Positions 21,331 through 32,540 are shown, counted from the stretch's first letter. The stretch is DNA of 64,000 nucleotides from Pythium myriotylum (GCA_023091665.1 JALJCQ010000030.1:746501-810500), one strand, 5' to 3'. Notes: generated from the letters alone by a model not told the origin. Program-made: numbers and translations.

Positions 21331-21455
21331 GGCACTAGCAGCTAGTGACCGCGGATCAGACACCCGCAAGTACAATACAAACACAAAACAGGGCCGAGAA
21401 ACAGAATAAAATCGTCAAACTCCACATCACAAACTGACCTATCCAGTGTGAAGCT

Positions 21456-23260
21456 CTATTTGCGCATAGCCTTGAAGTCTTTGATCTTGTTGTCGATCTC
21501 ATCCCACGACTTGCCCTTCACACTGAACAATCGTGCGGCCCGTTCGCTGAGTGTACCCCTGAAAGAATCACAACAGCGACGATAAGCCACAACTCCTCGC
21601 CGAAAAAAAGCTGAATGTGCACGTACCCGCATTTTAGTTTACGAGCCTGGAGCTGCTGCTTTAACGCTTCGAGGCCAAGCTTCTCCAACGACTCGACTGA
21701 CGCATATGTCTCCAGATTTAGTAACTCCACGTTCGCTGTCTCCTGTTCAGGTGCTGACACGGTAGAGGTGTCTTTCGCAAGCTCTGACTCTTTCTTTTCA
21801 TCTTTCGACTCGGTTGCTTTAGGCTGTGGCCCCGCACGGATACACTCTGCCACTGCTTTGTACCCAGCAGGAGCATAGAGGAACGGCTGTGCTCCGATAT
21901 TTACGAGAAGGATCTCGGTTTTCTCAACGCTGATCGCTGGGTAAAAGCCACTTCCCTTGGCCTTGCACTTGACGCCACTAAACGCAACTCCCAACAGCTC
22001 TCCATTTCGAGAAAACTGGATTGTACCTTCGCTCGCGTCCAACAAGCAGCCGATGATGTCGCCCGACTCCCACTCTTGTCCATACTCCTCTTCTTTGCCG
22101 GCGTTCCACTTGAGTTGCCGGGCACCATCATACGCCCACGACCGCGCATGATCGCCGACACCGTCGCCGCTCTCTGAGTTGGCTGTGAACGCCGCGGCGT
22201 CAGCCCATCCGAGCTGAATGATGCTGTCTGTCACGAGCCGTACTTCGTAGTAGTACTTCCCGCTTGTGATCCGGCACGCCGCAACCGTTGCCGTGCCGAA
22301 GTTGCCTTCGCCTCGTAGCTCACAAAGCCCGTGCTGGAATGTGGTCGTTACGCTGTTATCCACTGGTCCAAGCCATTTCTCCGGGATCTCCAGTGCTCGT
22401 TCGCTCGCTTCCACGGTCACGACAGGTGCAACAGCACTCGGCTTGGCCTTACCACTGCGGTTGCGCAAGCCCTGGCGGATGGCGTCGTGGATATCGGTCG
22501 GCAGCTGGGCCTCGTAATTGACGTACCGGTTCATCTCCAGCTGCTTCTTCTGGAACTGTTCCTCTTTCTTCTGGCGCTTGTACTCGGTCAATCCTTCGCC
22601 GCGCAGTTCCTCTTCACCGTGGGCAAAGTCGCAGTCACGGCCTCTCGGACACCCCCACCAGCGCGGTGCATTTGGCGGTGGCTCTTGCCCTCCTTCGCGT
22701 GCTTTGAGCCAGTTGGCACACATGACCGTGTTGCGTCGGCGCTTCATGTACGACTTCTTGATGCCTTCGGCCCACGTCGGCGTCGCGAGGTACCACCCAG
22801 GAATGCCGCTGGGCGTCTCCTCGTCCAGGAGCTCTCGCTCCGTGATGCCTTGCTTCTTGCGCTGCTCGCGCAGCTCGGCTTCCTGGCGCCACTTCTCCAT
22901 CGCGATCTCCTGGTTCACGTGGCGCAGTCGTCGGCCGTTGAGATCGCGGCACGCGCCAAAGCTCGTGGTGGCCTTGCCGGCCGAGCCCTTCCCCTGGCTT
23001 CTCAGCATGGCGCCGAAGCCGCCCTTGCCGCCCAGCAGGCCCTCGGTCAGGCGCGCGCGCAGGACCACGGGCGCTCGCGGCAGCTCGTCATCGTCGCGCA
23101 GTCTCGCGCCGTCCACCGAGAGCTCGAGGCGGTCGGTCGGCACGCGCTCGCGGGCCTCGACGAGCGCCTTGAGTGAGGCGAGCGACGCCTGCTCGGCCGG
23201 CAGCGAGAGGCAGAGCGTGCGGTTGAAATGCACGAGGAACTCGAGCTCGTCCACGGCCAT
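21456..23260 (-). CDS. SDE2 homologue with CCCH motif and SPRY domain
   Basis: Exons 23260-21627 and 21558-21456; 578 residues. The N-terminal ~78 residues are the ubiquitin-fold region, ending in GG before [12 protein letters not shown], the conserved processing site of SDE2 (Gly78/Lys79). The SDE2 signature [22 protein letters not shown] follows. Residues ~170-215 have a Cys/His set MCANW...[13 protein letters not shown] that fits a CCCH zinc finger. Residues ~300-475 form a SPRY domain ([33 protein letters not shown]). The last ~45 residues, completed by exon 2, are the SDE2 SAP-like domain ([26 protein letters not shown]). SDE2 works in spliceosomal and replication-stress roles in the nucleus. 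The SPRY insertion is unusual compared with human SDE2. Confidence 0.85.
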
Positions 23261-23500
23261 GGTGTGTGCTTGGTGGGTTTGGATGAACTGAGGAACGGAT
23301 GCAGCCGAGAGATGTAATTAAAGTGAACAGAAGGGGCGTTTGTGTTGAGGCATGCAACATTGTTGGTCTGATCTGGTGATTAATTCAATGATGGATTCGG
23401 TTTTGGTATTAAAACTTACAATAATGTTTAGTTTTGTGAATACTAGATCATCGAGGAATTGGTTTTCAACATGGTCTGGAGGACGGATGGATGGGTGGGT

Positions 23501-23810
<310 letters not shown>

Positions 23811-24336
23811 GGCGCGGTAGCCTCGGGAATGCACAGTGGCGCTGGCAACAAGCCGTCCAGTGCGAGGTCGTCTCGCAATCTTTGGTCATCCGAGGAGGAG
23901 ATGAGATGGAGATGCTGCACAGGGGGTGGGCTAATTAGCCTCACTGGATCTCAGGCACAGTCTCACTTGCTCCATCGATCAAAGCAGACAGACAGACAGA
24001 CAGACAGAGCCAGCAACAACAACAACAAGCGACACCCAAGCTCAGCTGTCTTCATTGGGAGAATGAAGTGAGTGAGTGGGTAGCTCGCGCGAGAAGACGC
24101 GCCGGCGCGCGCGCAGTCGCTGCGCGTCGAGCGCGTCGTGCCGCCGCTGGAATGCAGTGGGTGGGTGAGTGGGTGGGTGGGTAGACGGCTCTGGCGACTC
24201 GCTAGCAGCAGAGCCAGGATAGGTACGAATGAAGATACGATACAGATGCGAGGTCGCTCAACTCCACTAACTACTCCGAGTCGGTCGACGGATCACTTCT
24301 GCTGATGGGGTGGAGTCCTCGGCACTTGGCCTCTCT

Positions 24337-26127
24337 CTATTTCTCAGGAGATCGCAGCGTTAGCTTCACGTGCGCCGGAGCCCACACCGTCGGCAGCTCC
24401 ACGTGCACAGTGACAGCGTCGTCAACTTCCAGCATGTGATACCGACCTGCCGGTCCGAACGGATTGACGTGCTGACACGACTCCTCGGTTTCGTTCGCGA
24501 CGCTCAGCTGCACACGCAGATGGACTCCCCAACTGCTCTCGCCAACCACAAGTATGTTCGTACAAGCCACTCCTGCACACATTGTGCATGGGTCTTCAGC
24601 AGCATCAGCAGGGTCAGCAGCATCAGCAGGATCAGCAGGATCAGCAACATCAGCAGGATCATCAGTAGCTCGAGGAAAGACTCGGTCCAACTCCGGGGCC
24701 ACCGAGTAGCTGCTCGGTGTCGCCATCATCAAGCCAGCAATGAAGTACCCTCGGACGATAGCCACTGCATTCGATGTGGATTGCGGACCGGCGAGATTGC
24801 GAAGACTGTCGTGGACACATTCAATAGCGTCTTCCACGACTTGATTCAACGAGACAACCGCGGACGAAGCACGTCGCGACGGAAACATCTGGCTCAACAC
24901 GAACTTCTCTGCAAGTGGAGTGGAAAAGCGCACTCCCTTCGTCTTCGAGTCTCGCTCCAATACGCCTGCCGTGAGCAGCTTGTCCAGTTTGGGATCGTCG
25001 TAAGCTCCTGGAAGCGGAACGAAGGTCGATCCAGACCCAAGACACGGTGTCAAGACCTCCCTCATGGACGGAAGATCGACCCGGTAGTAGATCAAAGCCT
25101 GTCGGACACTCTTGAACGACAACACGGCCTCGATGTAATCTCGCTCTTGGCATTTTGTCTCTTGACATGTAGTGCCACGACGCGGCTTGACTCCAAGACA
25201 ACTGTCCGTTGCAACCAAGAGCCACTCCCAGATTCCCTTGGCTTCTCGCAAGATGACGTGGCGAAGTGTGTCGCACGCTTGGAACACCAACGGACGCTGT
25301 CCATACAACCAATTGCCCGCTTCGCCGTCTGTCATCGCCCAGTTCCACGAACAAAGAGGCTTCGAGACGTCCTTGCTCTTGAGCTCTTCAGGCAACGCCA
25401 ACTCCTCGTGAAACGGCGTCGTCGCGCAGATCACCACGTGCGTATTCGGCAACAACCACTCGTGCGAGTTGACCAGCAGCTGCTGCCAGAATCGACGGTC
25501 CGAGAACACTCGCTGTGCATGGTCGATGAGCACGATCGACATGCCGAGCGGGTCTTGGTAGCTCTTGTCCTCACGAGCTTCGACGTCCACTCGGCCGCGG
25601 TCGCGCAACACTTCGGCCGCCTTCTCTGCCTTGTCTATGCAGTACTCCATGTTAACGTACGCAAAGTAGTGGCGGTCGGCGTACGCGTCATTCACGATCT
25701 GCAGCAGCCTCGTCTTGCCCGTTCCTGCGGGTGAGCCAAGGTAGGTGACTCGCGAGTGCGTCATGGAGTGAACGAGACGTCTCAGTAGTCGTGGCCATGG
25801 CCATGTCCAGTCAGTCGGTGTGCCGTTGGCATGGCGACAAAGGTTCCAACCGGCGTAGTTCCTCACGATCACGACGGGGTTGTCCTTGTCGCGACCGAGG
25901 TCTCCGACTGGGCTGTCCACCGGCAACGGAGCATCAGGCGCCTTCTCCAGGTCGTCGGCGCTAGCGAAGACCGCGAAGTTGCACGGCCACATGCCGGCCT
26001 CCATGACGGCGACGAACTGCTGGCGAAGCTCGTCGACAGAGGGCGCGTCTCCTTCCAGCGCCACTCGCAGGAGGTCGCCCCACAGGCGCTTGATACTGTG
26101 CGAGCGCACCCAGACCAAGGTCAGCAT
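24337..26127 (-). CDS. Crinkler-like (CRN) NTPase protein, copy A
   Basis: Single exon, 596 residues from the ATG at 26127, chosen because it aligns with copy B. The first ~90 residues resemble a CRN header of ubiquitin-like type (TLVWV, SVDELRQQFVAVM, NFAVFASADDLEKAPDAPL, ending DNPVVIVRN, where canonical CRNs have HVLVVVP), but a true LxLFLAK is absent. A P-loop NTPase follows: Walker A GSPAGTGKT at 131-139 and Walker B IVLIDHA near 198-204. Near 488-511 is an acidic DPAD repeat, then a Cys-containing beta-rich end. There is no signal peptide, as in many CRNs. The family acts inside host cells, often the nucleus; for this protein that is inference. It is almost identical to copy B. Confidence 0.6.
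   Translation of the reverse strand: MLTLVWVRSHSIKRLWGDLLRVALEGDAPSVDELRQQFVAVMEAGMWPCNFAVFASADDLEKAPDAPLPVDSPVGDLGRDKDNPVVIVRNYAGWNLCRHANGTPTDWTWPWPRLLRRLVHSMTHSRVTYLGSPAGTGKTRLLQIVNDAYADRHYFAYVNMEYCIDKAEKAAEVLRDRGRVDVEAREDKSYQDPLGMSIVLIDHAQRVFSDRRFWQQLLVNSHEWLLPNTHVVICATTPFHEELALPEELKSKDVSKPLCSWNWAMTDGEAGNWLYGQRPLVFQACDTLRHVILREAKGIWEWLLVATDSCLGVKPRRGTTCQETKCQERDYIEAVLSFKSVRQALIYYRVDLPSMREVLTPCLGSGSTFVPLPGAYDDPKLDKLLTAGVLERDSKTKGVRFSTPLAEKFVLSQMFPSRRASSAVVSLNQVVEDAIECVHDSLRNLAGPQSTSNAVAIVRGYFIAGLMMATPSSYSVAPELDRVFPRATDDPADVADPADPADAADPADAAEDPCTMCAGVACTNILVVGESSWGVHLRVQLSVANETEESCQHVNPFGPAGRYHMLEVDDAVTVHVELPTVWAPAHVKLTLRSPEK
24598..24667 (-). repeat. DPAD-coding minisatellite in CRN copy A
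   Basis: A GATCCTGCT / GATGCTGCT nonamer array (minus strand) encodes the acidic Asp/Pro/Ala run. The same array is at 35270-35340 in copy B with no visible copy-number change. Confidence 0.8.
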
Positions 26128-26191
26128 GTTGTAGCACCAGAGAGGATGGGAGAATGGGAGAATGGACGAGCTTTTGATCCCTTTCTGCGCT

Positions 26192-26888
26192 AAAGACTGG
26201 TCAAAATCACTCTTGCTTATTCCTGCGAAATGCGTATGATGGTTCAAGAACTTGTGCCTTTTCTCCTCTTACACGGAGTCTTCCATGATGCGTGATGTCT
26301 TCATGACTGATTGATGTGGGAGAGGCTCTCACATGGAGGCCGTCGCTGCTTGCTTGCCATGCTCGGAATGAAACCGCCAAGGTGTCCGAGCAGCATGAGC
26401 TACGCCTGGGACGATCCGGTCCGAGACGCTAGGGAATGTGTCACTATCCTTCCGACTTCAATGTAGGCGAGTCGTTGCAGTAGTGAGTGCCGTATCCTTG
26501 GCCGAAGCACTCCTTGATGATCAGTCGTCGCAGCGGCCCGACCTTGCGAAAATTGGCAAGTAGCCGAGCAGCGGCATGAGGAAGGTACCGAGCACGCGAG
26601 CTCGAAGGAATCCCAGTGGAAGGGCACAATCTGATTAGCTGGACCCACAGCCACTCATGAGCCGAATGCGAGAGACGGAATACACGGAGCAGTGACCTCG
26701 TATTGCTTGTTGAGGGGAGAAGTCCATCTTGCCTTTCCACCAACCCCGAGTAATTGAGCAAGTGTATCCAGTCACCGCCAACCCTCATTGAGCAATTGGT
26801 GGATTCTCGGCATATCACATCTGCGGATTAAAGTGCGAGTGACCAGCATCTCACTTTTCAAATTCCTCCTCGTGGCCCTCTCGACGCG
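26192..26888. other. Spacer between the inverted repeat and the elicitin-like gene
   Basis: The first ~70 bases are a diverged continuation of the CRN 5' flank (compare GAAATGCGTATGATGG here with the right-locus GAAACGCGTTTGACGG in reverse complement). The rest shows no gene. Confidence 0.5.
26851..26866 (+). promoter_or_regulatory. Oomycete initiator plus flanking promoter region
   Basis: TCACTTTTCAAATTCC agrees with the known oomycete core (TCAYTYY followed by CAWTTTYY-like sequence) and sits 38 bases before the start codon of the elicitin-like gene. Confidence 0.6.
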
Positions 26889-27518
26889 ATGAACTTCCGC
26901 AGCCTCGTGTTGGCGCTGATCAGCCTTGCCACCGTTTCGGCCTCCGACGCCGCTTCCTCCGCCAGCGGCTCGCTGGACCCAGCCGCGGCAGTGCCTCTTT
27001 GCTCCGAGGGCGAGCTCGTCATCGCCTCATCACTGCTCAAGAACAACCAGCGCAAGATCCAGTGCCAGAAGGACATTGACGTAAAGGAGCTGATCACGAT
27101 CCGCGCCAACGAGACAAAAAAGCTTCGCGCGATGTGCGACGACGGTTCGTGCACGAAGGCGCTTGAGCAGCTGTACACGACACTACCCGACTGTCGCTTC
27201 GATAACTGGGCCATCAAACTCAACACGAAGGGCCTTCTCATGCAATGCGGGATCAATCCGTCAAAGCTCACATCAAGCTCGACGTCCGGAGATAGCTCGT
27301 CGACAGGCTCTGTTGGTTTAAACAGCACCGAGCCACCCCCCAGTATTTCTTGGGGTTCGTCTTCAGGCGAAATCACGTTCGCGCCTATTGGCTCTACACC
27401 CACGCCACCGCCAACTGTCGTAGTCCCAACACCCTCTCCGACGAATGCTGGGTCTTCCCTTCGGTTCATCTCCGTTACTGTGGCATTAGTAGTCGCGACG
27501 GCTGCTGCTGCCTTTTAA
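26889..27518 (+). CDS. Elicitin-like secreted protein with Ser/Thr/Pro-rich tail and GPI-type C-terminus
   Basis: Single exon, 209 residues. A signal peptide covers about residues 1-21. The following domain has exactly six cysteines (38, 59, 83, 88, 102, 120). Spacing C-x20-C-x23-C-x4-C-x13-C-x17-C keeps the C-x23-C-x4-C core of elicitins, which bind sterols, but is shorter at both ends; this is typical of elicitin-like (ELI/ELL) rather than canonical elicitins. Residues ~126-185 are Ser/Thr/Pro rich, likely O-glycosylated. The C-terminal hydrophobic stretch (FISVTVALVVATAAAAF) preceded by small residues looks like a GPI-anchor signal. The protein is therefore probably at the cell surface. 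It lies between the arms of the inverted repeat and has its own initiator motif. Confidence 0.82.
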   Translation: MNFRSLVLALISLATVSASDAASSASGSLDPAAAVPLCSEGELVIASSLLKNNQRKIQCQKDIDVKELITIRANETKKLRAMCDDGSCTKALEQLYTTLPDCRFDNWAIKLNTKGLLMQCGINPSKLTSSSTSGDSSSTGSVGLNSTEPPPSISWGSSSGEITFAPIGSTPTPPPTVVVPTPSPTNAGSSLRFISVTVALVVATAAAAF

Positions 27519-27810
27519 CCACACTTCAAGCGTGACAATAATTGAACTTCTGGTATTAGGCCGTGTTCGGGCATACGTCAAAACCGTCATTTCAGAGCTA
27601 AAATGAAGATTTCGCGAAAATGAACCAACCGAACACAAGAGATTGAAATTTGAATTTTGGCATCGAATTTTGAAAATCGCATTTGAGGCCAGGGCGGGAA
27701 GAACGACGGGGGTTATTATAGTCAAGCGTGTGTGTCGACGCGAGGCCAAAAGATTGCGCGGCAACTCCTGCAAAGGGAAACGGAAAGCAAAGCAGCTTAA
27801 GGAAAGCAAA

Positions 27811-27825
27811 GGGTTTAGGGTTTAG
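27811..27825 (+). repeat. Interstitial telomere-like repeat
   Basis: GGGTTTAGGGTTTAG is two units of TTTAGGG, the plant/oomycete-type telomere repeat. It ends exactly where homology to the intact MOSC gene begins (27826). Confidence 0.55.
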
Positions 27826-27989
27826 CGCCAGCAGCAACGACGGCGCCACGTACTTTGCGACGGACGAGACGCTCGAGGCCGCGCGGCTCGCGAGCGACCA
27901 GGAGTTTGCGGACGGGTCGCTCGTCACGATCCACGGCCACGGCCATGACCACGGCCACGCCACGGCCAAGGTGCTCCACTACGACCCAG

Positions 27990-28005
27990 CGTCCAAGAGC
28001 TACAA
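27990..28005 (+). repeat. LINE target-site duplication, left
   Basis: CGTCCAAGAGCTACAA, 16 bp, repeated at 30884-30899. The same sequence occurs once in the intact MOSC gene. Confidence 0.93.
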
Positions 28006-30883
28006 TGATGATGAAGGTGAAGTCTATTGAGCGCATTAAATGTACTCTAATAGCTGGGGCTCTGTGCCGTCTCATGTTTCGTTACCGTGGGTCAACCTGA
28101 CTAGAGAGCCAGGGCTGTAAGTCAGAGGGCGCGAGCCGTGGTAAGTCTGCGTGGCAGACTTGACCAGTGGGGTGACGGGCGTGACTCGATTGTCTTGTGC
28201 CCGTCGCGTGGGTTGCCAGGGCTCCCACCATGGTGTGATGGGCCTTGAGCTGATGGCGCCAGAGGCGTACGCCGACTATGTCGGCGCCGTGTGGTACAGC
28301 CGTCTGAGAGTGTCGTTCTTGGGCGGCCGGTAGTCGCGCAGTTGCCGGAGGATGAGTTTGCTGTCACCAAGAACTGTGAGGCCGTGCCAGCCGTTGTCCA
28401 CCGCCGCTCGTAGTCCTTCGATGAGCCCTTGGTAACTCGCTTGGTGTTGCGTCGTTGTGGGCTCTGCAAGCCAAGTGGCCGCGCTCCATTGTACGGCGTG
28501 TGCGGGATCCACGTCCGATGGTGCCACGATGAGTGTACCTACGCCGCGTGGTCCTGGCGAGCCCCCGGGGGACCCGCCGAAGAGGAGCGCACACGCTGGC
28601 TCCGCGAGCTCGGCAATGTGTGCTGCCGACTCCTCGGTCGTGGCGAGGAGGCTTCTGAAGCGGTTGATGACGCCCGTTGCGTGGGGCGGCGTGTCCGGAT
28701 CCCGGTTGAGTCGAAGTTCGAGTGTGTCGAGTACTCTTCCGCAGCCGATTCTGTGTACTGCCTCTGCTTGCTTGATGGTCCAGGCACTTGGGGCATAGTT
28801 CACGTTGGTTCTCCAGGCGTGAAGTACTACGAGTGTCTCCAGCACAAGCTGTTGCCAGACCGCTTGCAGGACGGGGAACGGTCCATCTCCTGTGTCGTCT
28901 TCATCTGGACGGCACTTGCGGAGTGTGGGTGTTCTTTCCGTCCAGAGGCCGAGCGATGCAACGACGGAGCGGAGAATGGTCCAGAGGGTTTGTGCGGCCG
29001 CGCACTCCCAGACTGTGTGGAACACGGACCCACCTTCGGGGCCCGCTGCCTCGCAGTGAGGGCAGCCTCGTCGAGCATGTAGACGGTCCCATCCGGAGAG
29101 TCGAAGTCCCTTGATCCTGTAGAAGAGTAGACGTTGTCGGCTGGAGCTGTGTTGGAGTCGGTGTATGGACTCCCAGCTGACGAGGTCAAGTGCTGTGCCG
29201 AACGCTGAGGAGGACGCGTGGGCGAGCTCCCGACGCTGATCGAGGTCTTTCTCCGCCCTGGCGCGTTTCGTTCGTGCGACGAGAGCTCGCAAGACGGCTT
29301 TGTCGTGAAGGCGGGGGACGCCCCACAGCGGGAGAACCGGGCTCAGCGTTGGATGTGGGAGGAATTTGAGCGAGTGGCGCCCAGACGCACTCCGAGCCAT
29401 GGTCTCTGCGTGGTGCAGCGAGGAGGTAGGACCAAGTTCGCGCTCATCGTTGTTCTCATCTAGCCTTGTGAGGCAGAAGCGTTGATCTGTCTGCCGAAGG
29501 TACCATTTGTCGGCGGAGCGTCCGTGCTCGGTGAGATGATGACCGGGGTCGTGCGGGAGGAGCAGGTCTGGGTAACTGAACACGAGGGAATCGCACAGGA
29601 AGCGAAAGCTATCGACCGCCTCGTAGGGATACGACGTGTTCCTCAGCCGGAAGTTGAGCGTGGTCGCGTTCACCCAGTGTATTTCTAGGAGATCGTGGAC
29701 CGTCGCGTCGCCAGCGTGAAGGCCGGGTAGGTCAGAGGCGCGGAGGGGTCGGCCTGAGGCATGAAGCAGGAGATCGGACCCGATGATCCCGGTGTGGAAC
29801 AGCGCCTGGAGGTTGAGCCGTCCCGCACGAGACCTTTGAAGCGATCGAAGTTCATTGAGGGTCGATTTGACTGCGTGGTAATCGCGCTGGTACCAGCCGT
29901 TCAGCCATCGGCCGTCACGTGGAGGGGCTCGGCCAGCTTGTGGCAGGATGGAGGTGACAAGGGCCTTTTCGAGGTCTTCCCATGGGAATGTTGTCGCTTC
30001 TCGAAGCACCATTCGTCCCGTGGTTGCAAGAGTAGGCGCTAGTCGGGGCGGTGTGTGAGGTCCTCGGCCGGGTGCGATGTGAGTGGCATTGGGGAACGCT
30101 GGGGTCGCCGCAAGTACCTCTCCGACTGCCGCCGCGACCTGATCTTGGGCAGAGTACCACCTCTGGACCGTTGTGGCGCTCAAGAGCAGTAACTCGTCGC
30201 GAATGGAAGGAATTTGCAAGCCTCCGTGCTTCCTCTCAGTGAAAGCAATCGACGAACCCGCCCACGCTCGGCCGACTCGGTCGCTCGGTGTGAGGAGGCC
30301 GTGCCACGCGTAGGTGTGAACAAAGGCTTGGATTTGGTCAATCATGTCCGCAGTTGGCCATGAGTGTCGTGCGACAAATAATATCTTCGGGAGGACGACG
30401 GCTTGGCACACTTGGATACGTTGCAGGAGATCCGTCGTCTTGATGGCTGCGAGATGGAGCCGCGTACGGAGCTGCTGCAGTGTAAGGTCCCACACTTGGT
30501 GTCCGACCGGTTCGGTCGAGATCTGCCCTCCCAGGTATCGTACAAGCTGGCTTCGATCCGCGACTGGGAATCCATGAGTGTCGCTCAGAAATGGAAAGAC
30601 CGGGGAGACTGGGATAGGTGTGAACGAGGTCGTAGAGCACGTCAACAGCGAGTACAAACAGGGTAGGGGCGAGAGGGCAGCCTTGCCGGATGCCAGTGGT
30701 GACGTCCAGGGTTGCCGACACTTGCCCGTCAACAATAAACGCCGCAGTAGTGCCTAGATGCATGTGGTCAATCGCCGCGATCATAGCCTGGGGGAGGCCA
30801 TGTCTCTGTAGGGCACGCGTGAGGAACCGTCGATCAAGTGAGTCGTAGGCTTTGGCAAAATCGAGGAAGACCGCTAGAGACTC
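28006..30883 (-). mobile_element. 5'-truncated LINE-type (non-LTR) retrotransposon
   Basis: A 2878 bp insertion in exon 1 of the MOSC copy, flanked by a perfect 16 bp target-site duplication. On the minus strand it begins abruptly inside the reverse transcriptase (AVFLDFAKAYDSLDRRFL, GIRQGCPLAPTLFVLAVDVL) and ends in an RNase H-like domain and a short (TCA)n tail, as expected for target-primed reverse transcription with 5' truncation. The RT frame breaks near 30590, and the segment with the catalytic YxDD box is missing. A second shift interrupts RNase H near 28275. The element is dead. Confidence 0.9.
28276..30735 (-). pseudogene. LINE polyprotein remnant (RT thumb, zinc knuckle-like, RNase H)
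   Basis: The main frame of the element resumes with HGFPVADRSQLVRYLGGQIS (after the RT palm) and continues through a helical region (LQRIQVCQAVVLPKILFVAR, WHGLLTPSDRVGRAWAG). A CPHCEAAG...DTVWEC-like Cys/His patch (CPHC..., HTVWECA) follows, then an RNase H start (GVGTLIVAP, QGLIEGLRAAVDNGW, VLGDSKLILRQL). The end of RNase H (VGVRLWRHQLKAHHTMVGAL) is in another frame after 28275 and appears to have lost the usual Asp. The upstream RT part, 30883 to about 30590, is in a different frame from this ORF. Overall a decayed ORF2. Confidence 0.8.
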
Positions 30884-30899
30884 CGTCCAAGAGCTACAA
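30884..30899 (+). repeat. LINE target-site duplication, right
   Basis: Second copy of CGTCCAAGAGCTACAA; see 27990-28005. Confidence 0.93.
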
Positions 30900-31097
30900 G
30901 GTCGAGCTGCAGCACGCGCACGGCGAGGTCGAGGAAAAGACGCTCGCGGCGAGCCACGTGAGTCAGATCAAGGTCAAGGAGTTGTACGTCTATCCGGTCA
31001 AGTCGTGTCGCGGCATTCGCTTGGAGAACGCCAAGATCACTGGTGCGTACGGTGGCTTACGGAAGCAGGAAGCAGGTCGTAGAGAGGCATGCTGATC

Positions 31098-31098
<1 letters not shown>

Positions 31099-31155
<57 letters not shown>

Positions 31156-31170
31156 TGTGTGTGTGTATGT
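31099..31170 (+). repeat. (TG)n microsatellite in intron 1 of the broken MOSC copy
   Basis: About 70 bases of TG with two TATG interruptions; about 42 bases longer than the matching tract at 36584-36610 in the intact gene. Confidence 0.95.
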
Positions 31171-32540
31171 GATACGACAGCGCAGGGCATCTCGAACGAC
31201 CGCACGTGGATGATGGTGGACACGAAAGGCAAGTTCATCACGCAGCGTCGGTACCCGAAGATGGCGCTGATCGCTCCGCGGCTCGACGATGTGGTGAACC
31301 CGACGGTAGGCTCTCTGTGGTGGCGTCTTGCGTGCTTTTATATTATTGTGTGACGGCAAGAATGGTGATGCTGCCAGGCACTGACGCTGACGGCGCCTGG
31401 AATGGACGACCTTCGCGTGCCGATCATTCGCGAAGGACGTGGCCGCGAGGTGGAGACTCAAGTGTGGCGCTCGCCGATGGTCGGGATCGACCAGGGCGAT
31501 GCCGCAGCCGCATGGCTCAACAAGTTTCTCGCTGATGTGCGAGAGGAGCGCGAGTTCCGCTTGATCCGCAAGAAAGATTCGTTCAAGAGACCGACGAACC
31601 CGAAGTTTGCACCCAACCACGAGACTGGTACTCACCATCAATTGATAGGATTGGCAAGCCGGCTGGAGCAGCTGACCTGGATCCTCCGCATTGTGTGTTT
31701 GCATGTTTATTTTCTTGTTGTAGTGTTCGCGGACGGATACCCATTCCTCCTCGTGCTCGACTCGTCGCTAGACAAAGTGAACGAACAGCTTGCCGAAAAG
31801 ATCCCGATGAACCGCTTCCGGCCAAAGTACGCTCGGCAGTTTCTCTATCACCATACGGATACGGTATCTCAACCTGTTTGTGATGTCGTAGCATCGTGCT
31901 CACGGGAGCTCCTGCGTTCGCTGACGAGCACTGGAGCTGCGTGATCATCGGCGGCCTTCGCTTCCGCAACGTCAAGCCTTGTGATCGCTGCAACGTGCCA
32001 ACAGTGGACCAAGACAAAGGTGAGGCTCATCCCGACCGCGAGCCGCAGCGCACGATGGTCAGCTTCCGCAATGGCGCGGTACTCGGCTTCACGAACGGCA
32101 GCGAGCAGAGCTACTATTTCGGTTCCAACATGGTGACGGAAGATCTGGGGAGCCTGTCGGTGGGTGCTGGCGTGAAAGTCCTCACAACGAAGACCGCTGT
32201 GTTTGCCTAGGCCAGGTCATGCGAGGCCAGGGGAGGCCGGGCCTGGTGTGTCGGAGTCGCCGTGACTTTCTTCATTGCGCATCAAGTTCACGATGTGCGC
32301 ATTGCAGGCAATGCCAGTCATACTTGCAAATCTAGGTATCACCTTCACGTATGTGTAGTCGTGTCTCTCTCTGCGCCAAACTGCGTCACTCTGACCGTCC
32401 CAGGCGTAGCTCATGCTGCTCGGACACTGTGGCGATTTCTCTTGAAGCGCGGCGAGAAAACCAGCGACGGCCTCAAGGTGAGCGCCTCTCCCACATCAAT
32501 CAATCAAGAAGACTTCACCAACTCGTGAAGAAGTTAAGCC

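Larger units (their letters stand above)
27826..32210 (+). pseudogene. Truncated, LINE-interrupted copy of the MOSC/mARC-like gene
   Basis: Homology to the intact gene at 36124 begins at its codon 33, so the membrane anchor and start codon are gone. Exon 1 is then split after SKSY by the LINE at 28006-30883 and resumes at 30884 in the duplicated target site. Exon 1 carries point changes and a 12-base insertion (extra GHDH). Exons 2-5 and their introns (from about 31140 to 32210) appear identical to the intact gene, apart from a longer (TG)n in intron 1. The identical part argues for very recent copying or gene conversion, while exon 1 is older. A truncated product from the LINE 3' side is conceivable but unsupported. 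Confidence 0.85.

Noticed and set aside
24370..25734. 454-codon ORF antisense to the CRN genes (also 34200-35564)
   Set aside because: Identical in both copies only because the CRN genes are identical; it has no motifs and follows from GC-rich third positions of the sense frame.
28429..29114. Plus-strand ORFs of 217 and 108 codons
   Set aside because: Antisense to the LINE remnant; no motif.
31057..31353. ORFs with Cys-Val or Thr-His runs (also 36541-36795)
   Set aside because: Translations of the (TG)n repeat in a MOSC intron.
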